DNA of 64,000 nucleotides from Cladopsammia gracilis (lineage: Eukaryota > Cnidaria > Anthozoa > Scleractinia > Dendrophylliidae), in NCBI GenBank assembly GCA_022457155.1, contig JAJGOT010000202.1, positions 1,106,001 through 1,170,000 on the forward strand, read 5' to 3'. Shown piece after piece: positions 10,907 through 21,071 of the stretch. The first letter of the stretch is position 1. Every line of letters begins with the position of its first letter. Below the pieces are notes generated by a model that was not told the DNA's origin, made no database searches, and worked only from the letters and a program-made list of their open reading frames with translations. The position numbers and the translations under genes are program-made.

Positions 10907-12148
10907 ATGGCTAAGGAGGTTTATGACTTTTTACGGCGTAACTTCGGCTCCAGCCCTCATTTTAAAGTCCATATGTTCAAACACGATGCTGACAGGATGA
11001 AAGAGTTAGTTCTGCGTCATCCAGCCAAAGAAACAGGCGGAAATCTGTTTGGTTTGTGGACTGACAATGGAGAGCCTGTATTACACATCGTACTTGGTCC
11101 GGCCATTGGCTGCACTCGTACAGAGGTGTCTTTTTACCAGAGTATTCCTTATCTGGAGCGTGTTGGAGGGGTCCTCACGCAGCAGTATCAGCTGTGCCAC
11201 ATTGGAGAGTGGCATTCGCACCATCGTCTGCGTCTCTCTGAGCCAAGCTCGGGTGATTCATCGACCGTCATTCGAAACTTCCCTAGAGGAACGTGTGGTT
11301 TCCTTCTCATCATTGCCAACATTCAGCCGTCTGGTAAAGTGACGCTGTCGCCCTATCTATACAGGGAGGGACAGAGGAATTATGAAAACGGTGAAATCAA
11401 CGTACTTGATGGCAAGAGTCCATTCTTCGAAATAGACCCAATCTTAAGCCATATACTGCAGGATGAAGATACCTCCACTACTGTCAATGAACATAGATTA
11501 AGAGAAGAGAAGTGGCTTAAAAATTATCCTGAATCCCCTCCTGTTGCGAAGGATGAGGATAATAATGCCCATGTTTACATGTTTCAAGAAGATTCCAGGA
11601 TGATTGAGGCTTTGCTCCTCGAAAGCGGCGAAATTGGTGGTGAGGGAGATTTGTTTGGTTTGTGGACAACTAACCAAGAGCCTGTGTTGCACGTCGTCCG
11701 AAAACCCTCCATAAAGAAGAAAGAACCACCAAGCGGTCAACCACCAGAGGCTAAAAAGAAGGAACATGAAAGCCTGTCTGAAGAGTACCCATCCTTGCAG
11801 AAAATTGGTAAATACATCCTGCACCCACCGCTACAACACGATATGACCCCAGAGGAAGAATCTAATTTCCGCCATGAATTCCCTCACAGAGGTGTTTCTG
11901 TTGTAGCCTACATCGTGGAAACTTGCCAAGAGAAAACATCAGTTGGTTGGTCTTCGTACGTTTACAGTAACAGTAATGATCCCCGCCAGTCACTTGAAAC
12001 TAAATTCCTTCCTGGTCCAAAGGTTTTCCGACAAGAGCAGAAGACGAACGACAAGAGTGAAGAGAAAGTAAACTGTGAACCTATGGATACGGATCCCCCC
12101 AGTCCAAACTTCGAACAACACCTATTCTCAAATGAAGGAACGTTTTGA
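10907..12148 (+). CDS. Tandem JAB/JAMM protein 3: one intact domain plus one decayed (413 aa)
   Basis: Domain 1 (about residues 18-185) is an intact JAMM unit: E42 in KETGGNLFGLW, H103-S-H105 in HIGEWHSHH, then S114 and D117. It is followed by the IRNFPRG, GFLLIIANI and LSPYLY segments shared with the other two genes. Domain 2 (about 221-375) keeps VYMFQED and GDLFGLWTT but has a Lys/Glu/Pro-rich insertion (about 268-295), and reads KIGKYILHPP in place of HIGEWHSHH, so it lacks the metal site. The acidic tail contains CEPMDTDPP, echoing VEPMEV in gene 1. The start has A at -3 and G at +4, with an in-frame TGA at 10889, so the frame is complete and intronless. An MPN-active plus MPN-inactive fusion is the simplest reading. 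Substrate unknown. Confidence 0.87.
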   Translation: MAKEVYDFLRRNFGSSPHFKVHMFKHDADRMKELVLRHPAKETGGNLFGLWTDNGEPVLHIVLGPAIGCTRTEVSFYQSIPYLERVGGVLTQQYQLCHIGEWHSHHRLRLSEPSSGDSSTVIRNFPRGTCGFLLIIANIQPSGKVTLSPYLYREGQRNYENGEINVLDGKSPFFEIDPILSHILQDEDTSTTVNEHRLREEKWLKNYPESPPVAKDEDNNAHVYMFQEDSRMIEALLLESGEIGGEGDLFGLWTTNQEPVLHVVRKPSIKKKEPPSGQPPEAKKKEHESLSEEYPSLQKIGKYILHPPLQHDMTPEEESNFRHEFPHRGVSVVAYIVETCQEKTSVGWSSYVYSNSNDPRQSLETKFLPGPKVFRQEQKTNDKSEEKVNCEPMDTDPPSPNFEQHLFSNEGTF

Positions 12149-12488
12149 ACAGTGCAGCGATTACAAGAGAAGGATTGGTGGCAAAGCGACTAGCCATAAA
12201 GTAATAATGCTTAGGGTCTGGATGAGGTTTAAAGGGTCTATGTCACCGTTTTCAGTGTTACTTTAAAAATCCAAAAGAGGAATTTATATCATTGAAAATT
12301 AAAAAATAATGGTCAATCGCTATTTTAAATTCTTCTACTAGTGCCCTTGGGCAGATGGCGAGAATGGAAATGGGTTGGATTCAATTTTTTTCAAGTTTAT
12401 AATAGCCTTGTGTCTTGAAAAACTCGCTAAAACTCTGATGGTTCATCATATCCTCTCCTCTAATTTTCACTTGATATCTTCTTATTAA
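12149..12488. repeat. Truncated TTAA-flanked element head
   Basis: After the JAB gene 3 stop there is about 80 bp of ordinary sequence. A TTAA at 12229-12232 is then followed by AGGGTCTATGTCACCG and T/A-rich sequence that parallels the element at 38803-39186: the same GTTACTTTAAAAA and GATGG..A.GATGGAAATGG words occur in the same order. It runs to the next TTAA at 12485-12488 without its own right end, so it is a truncated copy. The frame on the minus strand at 12381-12761 lies in these repeats and is not supported as a gene. Confidence 0.5.
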
Positions 12489-13573
12489 AGGGGTTATGTC
12501 GCCAGGTGTCACGCAATCTACAATCTTGAAAAACGTCCGGTGGCTGTTTTTCAAATTTACGCCATCATCGTCTAATCCATTCATTCCTGCAGTGCTGTAT
12601 TCACCAAATGGTCTCAGATTTTTCACATATGTAAATAATATATTTGTCTTCATTTTGGCCCGGTTATTTTTCCGATTCTGAAATCGTACGGTTAAATATC
12701 TTAATATGTACGAGCAGCAATAGAAATCAGTTGACCATGGAATGTCATGGACGAAGCCCAACGAAGGTTCTTCTTCTCTGTTGGCTAAATATAATACATT
12801 AAAATTTTAGCATATTAACATGGTACCAGAGTCTTCGCTTTGTACTTCTTTGCCGCCACAGACAAACCTAACATTTTTCTGATTTTGTTTCGCTTGAGAA
12901 AAGAGCGATTAAATTGCTGGACTTAAACCAAAGCAAGCAATAGCTCTTGTGTAAGTGACGACTGGTTCCGTTTCGAGTCCTGTTTCGTATCAGCGAACAA
13001 ACGAATTTTGACAGATAAAAGTATAAATTAAAGTTGCGAAAATTAGGCGAAACCTCGCGACGTAGCCCCGTTAAGGCGGGGGTCTACCTGTATGCCATTT
13101 TTCCGCCACTAAGCATGGCTTTAATGGAAATATCTCATTCACGTTTCAAGCAATCCGAAAACCCTTAGCTCATTACATGAATCTATGTTGTGGGATGTTT
13201 TGTAAATTTTTGGGTGATTTTTAGATATTTTGGGAGGAAATAGTTTTTCTCAAATGATTTGTAAAATTTAGAGAAATAAGAAATATTGAAGATTTAGTGA
13301 AGTTTTAAAATTAGAATTTGTAGTTAATAATTAATAGACGGATACCAGGTTAATCCACTAGCAACCTGGGGTGCTCTTGCGTGGGTATCAACTGTCTGTT
13401 GGTATTCCAAAAATTATTTTCTATCTCCTATCCCTTCTTAAAACCTCTTAAAATTTCATTAAAATTCAGGTAACCCCCCCCCCCCCCCCCGAAATGTTCT
13501 ATAACCATTTCGTGTGTGGTTAATTTGGGTCAGATTTGACCCAAAACCGTCAAATCCCCATGACATAGCTCCT
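12489..13573. mobile_element. TTAA-flanked non-autonomous DNA element
   Basis: Bounded by TTAA at 12485-12488 and 13574-13577. The left end reads AGGGGTTATGTCGCC and the right end, in reverse complement, AGGAGCTATGTCATGG, about 10 of 13 matching at the tips. The same ends occur at 38803-39186. A TTAA target duplication is typical of piggyBac and some Kolobok elements. There is no transposase frame. A C-tract lies at about 13473-13491. The middle may contain further insertions. Confidence 0.45.
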
Positions 13574-13577
13574 TTAA

Positions 13578-14267
13578 ATTCCACGCCACGTTTTTAAGCG
13601 ATATCTGAGATCTGCGAGCTGTCAAAATTAAAGGAGAGCTGAGAAATTAAATGGATAAAATTGTAACCAATAGATGAGAAATGGAAAAACATTTGACTGA
13701 TAATTGTACTAGAACTGTTAATTTTTAATTTACATCATGTACAGTGCTGAAGCACAATCATGTATTAATTATCACGATACTTTATGTTACTCAGAAATAT
13801 GATAATTAAAAATAATTTTAATAGTACAAACACCTGTTTTCTGTTCTAGAGATTTTTGAAGTATAACACGAAAACAAACCCCAAAACATCAAAGAACTAT
13901 GACTTAATTTAGAACCAGTATAGGAAACAAATTTCATAAATTTAGGTTAAGCATATGAAATCGCCGGAAAAATATATATAGTTCAGTTATTTTGTCGATT
14001 TTCGTTTTTGTTGTTTCACGGCTGTTACTTTCAATGAGATGATTTTTTCTGTTATTTTACTGATCAATATTGACTTCATCATTCGCATTTTCTTGGAATT
14101 AATTAATTTCAGATCAATAAATGTGGTATAATTAATTTATTTTTCGTCTTCTCCTTTTTTCCTTGGCAAAAGAGGCAATTTCATTCTGTTTCAAATGACC
14201 TAGACTTTCAATTTCATCACGTTATTTTCCTCCTCCGCCAAACTTTTTATCCTCTCCAAAATTATCA
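13578..14267. other. Intergenic, nothing recognised
   Basis: AT-rich sequence without a supported gene, up to the target-site duplication of the large foldback element. Confidence 0.5.
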
Positions 14268-14276
14268 CGGCCTGAG
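14268..14276. repeat. Left target-site duplication, CGGCCTGAG
   Basis: Nine bases abutting the left terminal inverted repeat. They match 17230-17238 (CGGCCGGAG) at 8 of 9 positions. Confidence 0.7.
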
Positions 14277-14572
14277 GGTTGTGCCTAAAGAATACCGTTT
14301 AGAGGGACAGCCGAGAAGTACTGGAGACGACTTTCCGACTCGGTTGGCTCTCGGAAAATTCTCGGTAAATTCAATATGGCGTCTCGTTTCTCTGCTTGTG
14401 TTCAAGTTCGCATCGAGGAAGGAGGCGAATAACAAAAAGAAAAGTATGTTTTTTAATATACTAGTTTGAATTCCCATTCCATGAGAACTTAGGTGCTCGT
14501 TTTGAAAGCGTTCATACTGTTTGTTTGAGATCATATCTTGTAGGATAGAGCGAGCTTAGCTTATGTACTTTT

Positions 14573-15690
14573 GTCCCTCTAACCGGTACTATATAAGAAG
14601 GTAATACCGTTTAGAGGGTCACACTTCATATTATTAAAAGTATATGATTTCCTTCAAGTGTGACTTGGAATTTTATTAAACAATCACAGGCTTTCTTGTT
14701 TTAGTTTCCTTAAATATAGGTCATAACATCTTTGAACATAATAATTTTGATCTAGACTTTTGTCCAGACTTTTGTCCCTCTAACCGGTACTATGTAAGAA
14801 TGTAATACCACTTAGAGGGTCACACTTAATATATAAGTGTATGACCTCCCTAAAGTCTTGCTTAGAATTTTATTTCACAATCACAGGCTTTGCTGTTTAG
14901 GTGCCAGCTAGATCAGAAATTATCATGACATTTTCGAATGTAAAATAATATTATTGTCTGTTTTGTTGACTCGTCCCTCTGACCGGTACTATGTAAGAAT
15001 GTAATACCGCTCAGAGGGTCACACTTCATATATAAGTGTATGACCTCCCTAAAGTCTTGCTTAGAATTTTATTTCACAATCACAGGCTTTGCTGTTTAGG
15101 TGCCAGCTAGATCAGAAATTATCATAACATTTTCGAATATAAAATATTAATATTGTCTGTTTTGTTGACTCGTCCCTCTGACCGGTACTATGTAAGAATG
15201 TAATACCACTCAGAGGGTCACACTTCATATATAAGTGTATGACCTCCCTAAAGTCTTGCTTAGAATTTTATTTCACAATCACAGGCTTTGCTGTTTAGGT
15301 GTTAACTAGATCAGAAATAATCATAACATTTTTGAACATAAAATATTATTATTGCGTCTGTTTTGTTGACTAGTCCCTCTGACCGGTACTATGTAAGAAT
15401 GTAATACCGCTCAGAGGGTCACACTTCATATATAAGTGTATGACCTCCCTAAAGTCTTGCTTAGAATTTTATTTCACAATCACAGGCTTTGCTGTTCAGG
15501 TGTCAACTAGTTAAGAAATTATCATGACATTTTTTAATATAAAATATTATTATTGTCTGTTTTCTTTAATCGTCCCTCTGGCTGGTACTAGGTAAGAAGG
15601 TAATACTACTCAGAGGGTAACACTTCATATATAAGTGTATGACCTCCCTAAAGTCTTGCTTAGAATTTTTCTTTATTTATATCAAATTAT
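14573..15690. repeat. Six tandem ~200-bp repeats inside the foldback element
   Basis: GTCCCTCT occurs at 14573, 14774, 14973, 15172, 15373 and 15572, giving a period of 199-201 bp. Each unit starts with an imperfect hairpin (CCCTCTGACCGGTA ... TACCGCTCAGAGGG) that echoes the tip of the terminal repeat, followed by a conserved A/T-rich spacer. Units 3 to 5 are the most alike, so the array grew recently by local duplication. The right arm carries only the first two units and part of a third. Confidence 0.85.
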
Positions 15691-16181
15691 TGCTAATAAA
15701 AATAATAAACAAAGTTTATGTATCTTTCTGAATGTGGTTCTTTGTTGAAAAATATTATCACGTGGGGTCATATTAACCTAAATATATGCAGACCAAACAA
15801 CCTGCATTCAAACCATGCTGTCAATGATACAAATATTCTTTCTGATATAGGGATTAAACACTTGTCATGTTTCATCCCATGGCAATTATAATTTTCCACT
15901 CCCCAGACAAGTATATTAGAAGTTTCTCCATACTCTCTTATTTGAAAGTATTAAAAATTCCTCGGGGTAGAGGTGGGGCTTAAAAGCTAAACAATTTGTT
16001 TAAATATATGAAGTTTACTTGTAATTTCTAAGGGGGGCTGTAGGTGCATAAAATATATAAAGGAAGGGAGGGAGAGCAGGAATCCAATATTCAATTTAAA
16101 GGATGTTGAAGTTTAGAAATAAGAATTGAGTGGACTTGCCATAACTGCAGAAAGCACTTTGCCTGTTTTATCAATTTTGGC

Positions 16182-16517
16182 GTGTTTAGGTGCACAAATA
16201 GATCAATTGATCAATACACAGAGATTAAAGTTATGGATTTATATACAAGGGATACATTTAGCCCAGTCCCCAAACAACCACGCGTTCCCGCGAGAAATGA
16301 AAATCGGCGGGAAATACAATTGACAAGAAGTGCCAAGCTGCCTTCACATGCATGTAAAAATCCTGCCATGGAATTGTCTGACAATGTGTGGTCCTCTGGT
16401 GGAGAAATAGTAGTCCCCACACTAGAACAAGTAAATCAGGTGATCTGTGAATATGAAAAGGACACAATCAGCAAATTTGTTGTGCGGCGAGTGGACAAAC
16501 AGTTCGGTGCGAAATAG
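16182..16517 (+). CDS. Open frame in the core of the foldback element (111 aa)
   Basis: Unrecognised. The frame occupies most of the unique core and its stop falls where the right arm begins. The C-terminal half is hydrophilic and protein-like, with a segment VPTLEQVNQVICEYEKDTIS followed by KFVVRRVDKQFG. It could be a captured host exon or the remnant N-terminal part of a transposon protein. The 5' part (to about residue 25) looks random. No initiation context or splice site supports expression. Confidence 0.3.
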   Translation: MFRCTNRSIDQYTEIKVMDLYTRDTFSPVPKQPRVPARNENRREIQLTRSAKLPSHACKNPAMELSDNVWSSGGEIVVPTLEQVNQVICEYEKDTISKFVVRRVDKQFGAK

Positions 16518-17229
16518 TACCGGTCAGAGGGACGAGTCAACAAAACAGACAATATTAATATTTTATATTCGAAAATGTTATGATAATTTCTGATCTAGCT
16601 GGCACCTAAACAGCAAAGCCTGTGATTGTGAAATAAAATTCTAAGCAAGACTTTAGGGAGGTCATACACTTATATATTAAGTGTGACCCTCTAAGTGGTA
16701 TTACCTTCTTACATAGTACCGGTTAGAGGGACAAAAGTCTGGACAAAAGTCTAGATCAAAATTATTATGTTCAAAGATGTTATGACCTATATTTAAGGAA
16801 ACTAAAACAAGAAAGCCTGTGATTGTTTAATAAAATTCCAAGTCACACTTGAAGGAAATCATATACTTTTAATAATATGAAGTGTGACCCTCTAAACGGT
16901 ATTACCTTCTTATATAGTACCGGTTAGAGGGACAAAAGTACATAAGCTAAGCTCGCTCTATCCTACAAGATATGATCTCAAACAAACAGTATGAACGCTT
17001 TCAAAACGAGCACCTAAGTTCTCATGGAATGGGAATTCAAACTAGTATATTAAAAAACATACTTTTCTTTTTGTTATTCGCCTCCTTCCTCGATGCGAAC
17101 TTGAACACAAGCAGAGAAACGAGACGCCATATTGAATTTACCGAGAATTTTCCGAGAGCCAACCGAGTCGGAAAGTCGTCTCCAGTACTTCTCGGCTGTC
17201 CCTCTAAACGGTATTCTTTAGGCACAACC

Positions 17230-17238
17230 CGGCCGGAG
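17230..17238. repeat. Right target-site duplication, CGGCCGGAG
   Basis: Directly follows the right terminal repeat. It pairs with 14268-14276 with one mismatch. Confidence 0.7.
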
Positions 17239-17460
17239 CTGGGCGGAAGTTGAAGGGAAATTTTCTCTAGACAAGTTGGCGCATGCGTGTTGATTTCCGC
17301 TTTCAGTTTCGTTGTCTCCCGCCGAAGAAAGGTTGACATTACAAGCGCAGCTATAGTTTGCCGTTTAATGCGAAATTATACCTAACCGCCGATTCTTTAG
17401 TCCTAAAGCTATTTGTTTTTGAACCGTACACTTGACGTGCACTGGCCGTACTGAGAAACG

Positions 17461-17724
17461 ATGGAGGATAAGCATGAACAAGGTACATATTTCCATGACG
17501 CAGGCTACGGTGGATCACAAGCACGAGCAGAAGGAGCCACGGGTTACAATTACACCAATCGACCAGAAGAAGCAAGACAGGAGCGCCTGCAATTTGACAT
17601 GGACACCGGGAAATTGGTAGTGAACGACCCTCCTGAGGAACACGCAGTCGTGCCGTCCAGACATAACGTGCCTGATCGTCCTGTGTTGGATAAAATGGCC
17701 TCTCAAGGTTTCTTTCTTTGCTGA
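17461..17724 (+). CDS. Small protein A with conserved C-terminal block (87 aa)
   Basis: No family recognised. The product is hydrophilic, without signal peptide or membrane segment. The N-terminal half is rich in Gly, Tyr, Glu and Gln, and the middle is acidic (TGKLVVNDPPEE). The last 18 residues, VPDRPVLDKMASQGFFLC, match the C-terminus of the protein at 30732 (VPNRPVVSSMAAQGFFGI) at 10 of 18 positions with several conservative changes, while the rest is dissimilar. That pattern suggests the C-terminal peptide is the functional part. The ATG has A at -3 and G at +4, with an in-frame stop at 17452. ATTCTTTAG at 17392-17400 could be a 3' splice site of an upstream non-coding exon. AATAAA occurs near 18039. 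The foldback element ends 231 bp upstream and may have displaced the promoter. Confidence 0.7.
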   Translation: MEDKHEQGTYFHDAGYGGSQARAEGATGYNYTNRPEEARQERLQFDMDTGKLVVNDPPEEHAVVPSRHNVPDRPVLDKMASQGFFLC

Positions 17725-19390
17725 ACTGTCGCTGGACTCAGAACAAAAGTGAAGTTGCCAATCTTATGTTTTGACTTGAAAATACGTCTTAATGCAGTGT
17801 TATTGCAGAATTCCGTGCGGTACACAGAGTAGAAGATTTAAGTGTAACTAACATACATTTTATATCGTTGTGTTTGACTATAAGACAGGCTCCTTTGCAT
17901 TTGAAACGGGGTTTTCGTCCGAGTGACTGTGAGCGTTTAATGCTTACTTTCTACAGCTAGTACATGTGTATGTTAAAAGGCGACCAATAGTAATAGCAAT
18001 AACAGTAGTATACTGAAAGTTATTTAAGATGCTTGAAATAAATTCAATGTGAGCCAAAATTATGAATTTGTTATAATATGGATTACCTCGTCACCAGCAA
18101 ACACAAGCAGACAAGACATCAGCAAATCTCAAACACAAACTAGAGGTGTTTGTTTTTCAATGATAAATATTTCTATCGCAGGAGCAATTGTTCTACGTAT
18201 GGTACTGATGGATGCGCAAACCTAAGCTCGCTTAACACGATGTGGAATAGGAATATTTTTTTACCTTAGTTTTAATAGTGAAAGAAATAGATTTTAGAAA
18301 TTATTATAATCACGACTTGAAGATGATTTATGAGTTCTTGATATGATTGTTTCGGCAGTACCCTACACTAGCAAAAGGATTAAAGAAAACACATTGCATC
18401 AAATTTCTTTAAACGTGCTACATGACAATATTTCCATGTTTATGCCTTTGAAACATTATACGCTGAGGATATCGACTCATCACGGTATTTTCTTAGAAAG
18501 TGTTCACGCAACGAAAGCAGTTTGTTTGCAACTGAAAGTGTTGAAATTCCAAGAAAACGCGGAAGAATGTTTGTCTTGGAAATGTTTACTAAAACATAAA
18601 ACATTCTTCCCATTTCTTAAAAGCTATGTTTGTAACGACAATTCAAATGTCAAGCAAGCAAAAAAAAAATTTCGAGAACTTCAAGGTTGATTGCCAAAGT
18701 GAGTCATTCTTAGAAATTAACCTGATTTACATGCGATAAAAACATACCACTTCGGATTGTTTTTTAAAAATAGTCTTAACAAAATTCCAAGAAAATGTGG
18801 AAGACTTAAGACACTTGTTATCGTAATTGTCGCTCTTTCCAAGAAATACTAAAAACAAACAAATTGACAAGGAACATGTTTCAAAAATGTTTGGAGTAGT
18901 GTGTCGCGTCTTGTATTATATTAAGAAAGCTTCTGCGTATGCAAGACAGAGACCGGTCTGGTACTTGGTGCGGGTACGCAGTAAAAAATAGCGAATCTCC
19001 CTGTGATTAGTTATAGCCTCATTTGTGTCACTGGAAATGCATACATTTGCAGTGGGCACGATGGGACAATCACATTTTTCTTTTATTTTTTGACATGCAT
19101 TATCTTCTCACCAATCACACATAGGAAAAGACTGATAAAGAATTGTCTCCACATATTAATTAATTACGTTCAGGGCTGGATTCGCCCGCCGGCGATTTCC
19201 CCTTCTTGATGCAGTCGGTCGAGCACGTGAAACAGCTTAAATGGCAGAATTTGATAACGGCATTGTTGTTCAGCCTTTCCTGAAACTTGGGAACTAAGTA
19301 TCTGTCGATATTGCGCGCGCTTTCGCACTATAACTGTTAAATGTTTTAATGTTGTGTATATAACCTTGCCAATGTTACCTGCTATAGACA
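17725..19390. other. Intergenic / 3' region of small gene A
   Basis: Probable 3' untranslated region to about 18050 (AATAAA near 18039), then AT-rich sequence. The 115-codon frame at 18343-18690 lacks any family signal and ends in an A-run. No gene is supported there. Confidence 0.5.
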
Positions 19391-19505
19391 ATAGACAATA
19401 TTCATATTCTCGGTATTGAACTGGAACTAGCTTACAGCCGCATGAGCCTCGACTGCACGCTAGTTCTAGTTCAATACCGTGAATATAATACGAATATTGC
19501 CTATT
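19391..19505. mobile_element. Foldback MITE, ~40-bp arms
   Basis: The left arm begins ATAGACAATATTC and ends GGAACTAGC. The right arm is its inverse with a 5-base length difference. The arms share CGGTATTGAACT and GAACTAGC. No coding capacity. Confidence 0.65.
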
Positions 19506-20199
19506 AGGACTTCTACGTTTTCTGGGATGGGGTGGGGTGCGGGGTTAAGACAATGAACAGTAGAAACCACAACTACAAACCAATGAGAGGTGCCGGATCT
19601 GTGACAAATAAAAATGAGTATATACGTTAATATCGTTACAATTTTAAAAGTTTAAAATATGGAACCAAGAAACATGATAGGTTACTACATTGACAGGTAA
19701 ATAAAAAAGCGTCCTATGATAAACTGACAAATATAATAGTTGACTAAATAATGACAGGCAGTTTTGCTAAGATAACATCATTAGTGCAGTTCATCGCGTT
19801 TATTAATACCCGAAGGTCTAGTGGGCTGCGGGGGACGGGTGGGGTGGCACCGGGTTATTCTAGACCTTGCGTCTAACAAATAAACAAATAAACAAATAAC
19901 TAACGGTTTCAAGGCAAAGTGCGGTTTTCAATTGAGTGTCATCAAACCCAAACCAAAGTAATTACTCTGGCCAATCACAACAGACTTAGACAACCCAATG
20001 AACCAATCAGAACTCGAAGCAAATACAAGTACATGTAGCTGTAGCTGTCGCTAAGCGAGGAAAAACACGTGCGAGTTAGTCACGATTGGTGTTGTTAATA
20101 CTTCTGATTGGTTGAGAAGGTGGCGGGAGATTTTTTCAGCTGATCACAAAGCGTAGCAATGCAAAATTAAATTAAGCAATCGCGAAAATACTTTCGACA

Positions 20200-20490
20200 C
20201 TCATCTGTTTATTTGGATTCTGAATAGTGTCCAATTTGAAAATTGAAATACATGTAGACTGAAATATATTTTATCTTTCAAAATACTGAAAAGAAAATGG
20301 AAAACCGGAAGGGTACAACTTAGTGACTTTCATTTCAGAATGATCACACAGGCTCGCAAGTTCACTGAGAACAACAGACTCGAGGACTCAGGCAGAAGTA
20401 AAGGGAGGCTTTTATGCTTTCGATGCATTTTTTTCTTGTATAAAATTTAAACCGTGGCTTATCTTTCCACTTTAGATCCTCTCAAACGTA
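20200..20490. repeat. Segment duplicated at 28725-29030 (copy 1)
   Basis: The two segments share an ordered set of words: ATTCTGAATAGT, ATACTGAAAAGAAAA, GAATGATCACAC, ACAGGCTCGCAAGTT, ACTGAGAACAACAGACTCGA and ATAAAATTTAAACCGT. The strongest stretch looks like an exon or promoter core. It is either a local segmental duplication or a dispersed repeat. Confidence 0.6.
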
Positions 20491-20743
20491 AAATAAATAA
20501 ATAAATAAATAAATACATAAATGTAAGATTTAATTATCCATAATTTCCACAACTCACAAAAATGAGTTTACAGAAGACGGGAAAATACGAAACTTGAAAG
20601 GAAATTTACATTTCGTGATAGGACTGAGTTACACAAGTTTTAAAATCTGAGATTATAACTACGTAATAACTATATAACAATATATACAATATATATAAAC
20701 AACAACAACGATCTTTTTTACACCATAACTTATAATAGGTATT

Positions 20744-21071
20744 TTTATTATATAAACACCAATGAAATACCAGGTGAGCTTTCGCGCGTAAACATCATAT
20801 CTTCACACGTGAGAATAACATGTTATCTTCACACGTGAAAAGATCACCGTTGACACGTTGTTCTACTTTAGGACTTCAAAAAAATATAAAAGTGCCTGGT
20901 TTGATTTTGATTTCATTGGTGTTTATATAATAAACAGAACATTACATGGCCGCTTGAAGATACGAAATTTCTCTTCTCGTGTTGAAAAATATTTCACTCG
21001 TTCGCTGCGCTCACTCGTGAAATATTTTTCAACACTCGAAGAGAAATTTCGTATCTTCGCGCGGCCATGTA
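20744..21071. mobile_element. Composite MITE with two nested palindromes
   Basis: The first part (20744-20934) has inverted arms containing TTATTATATAAACACCAATG and its complement, with CTTCACACGTGA repeats inside. The second (20943-21071) is an almost perfect hairpin from TACATGGCCGC to GCGGCCATGTA with about 60-bp arms. They are 8 bp apart, in an arrangement I recall as one widespread coral element (not verified). Confidence 0.7.

Larger units (their letters stand above)
14277..17229. mobile_element. 2.95-kb foldback / Mutator-like DNA element
   Basis: The ends are long inverted repeats beginning GGTTGTGCCTAAAGAATACC at 14277 and ending with its complement at 17229. The arms match over roughly 715 bp (about 14277-14990 against 16515-17229). 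A 9-bp target duplication flanks the element with one mismatch. Long arms and 9-bp duplications fit Mutator-like and foldback elements; I see no transposase, so it is non-autonomous. The left arm is expanded by extra 200-bp repeats, and a unique core (about 15690-16510) carries an open frame. The right end lies 231 bp before the ATG of the small gene at 17461. Confidence 0.8.

Noticed and set aside
12381..12761. 126-codon minus-strand frame
   Set aside because: It crosses two TTAA element heads and shows no family signal.
14265..17339. Near-identical ~90-100 codon frames at 14265-14534 (minus) and 16972-17253 (plus)
   Set aside because: They are the same sequence read in the two inverted arms of the foldback element, not a gene pair.
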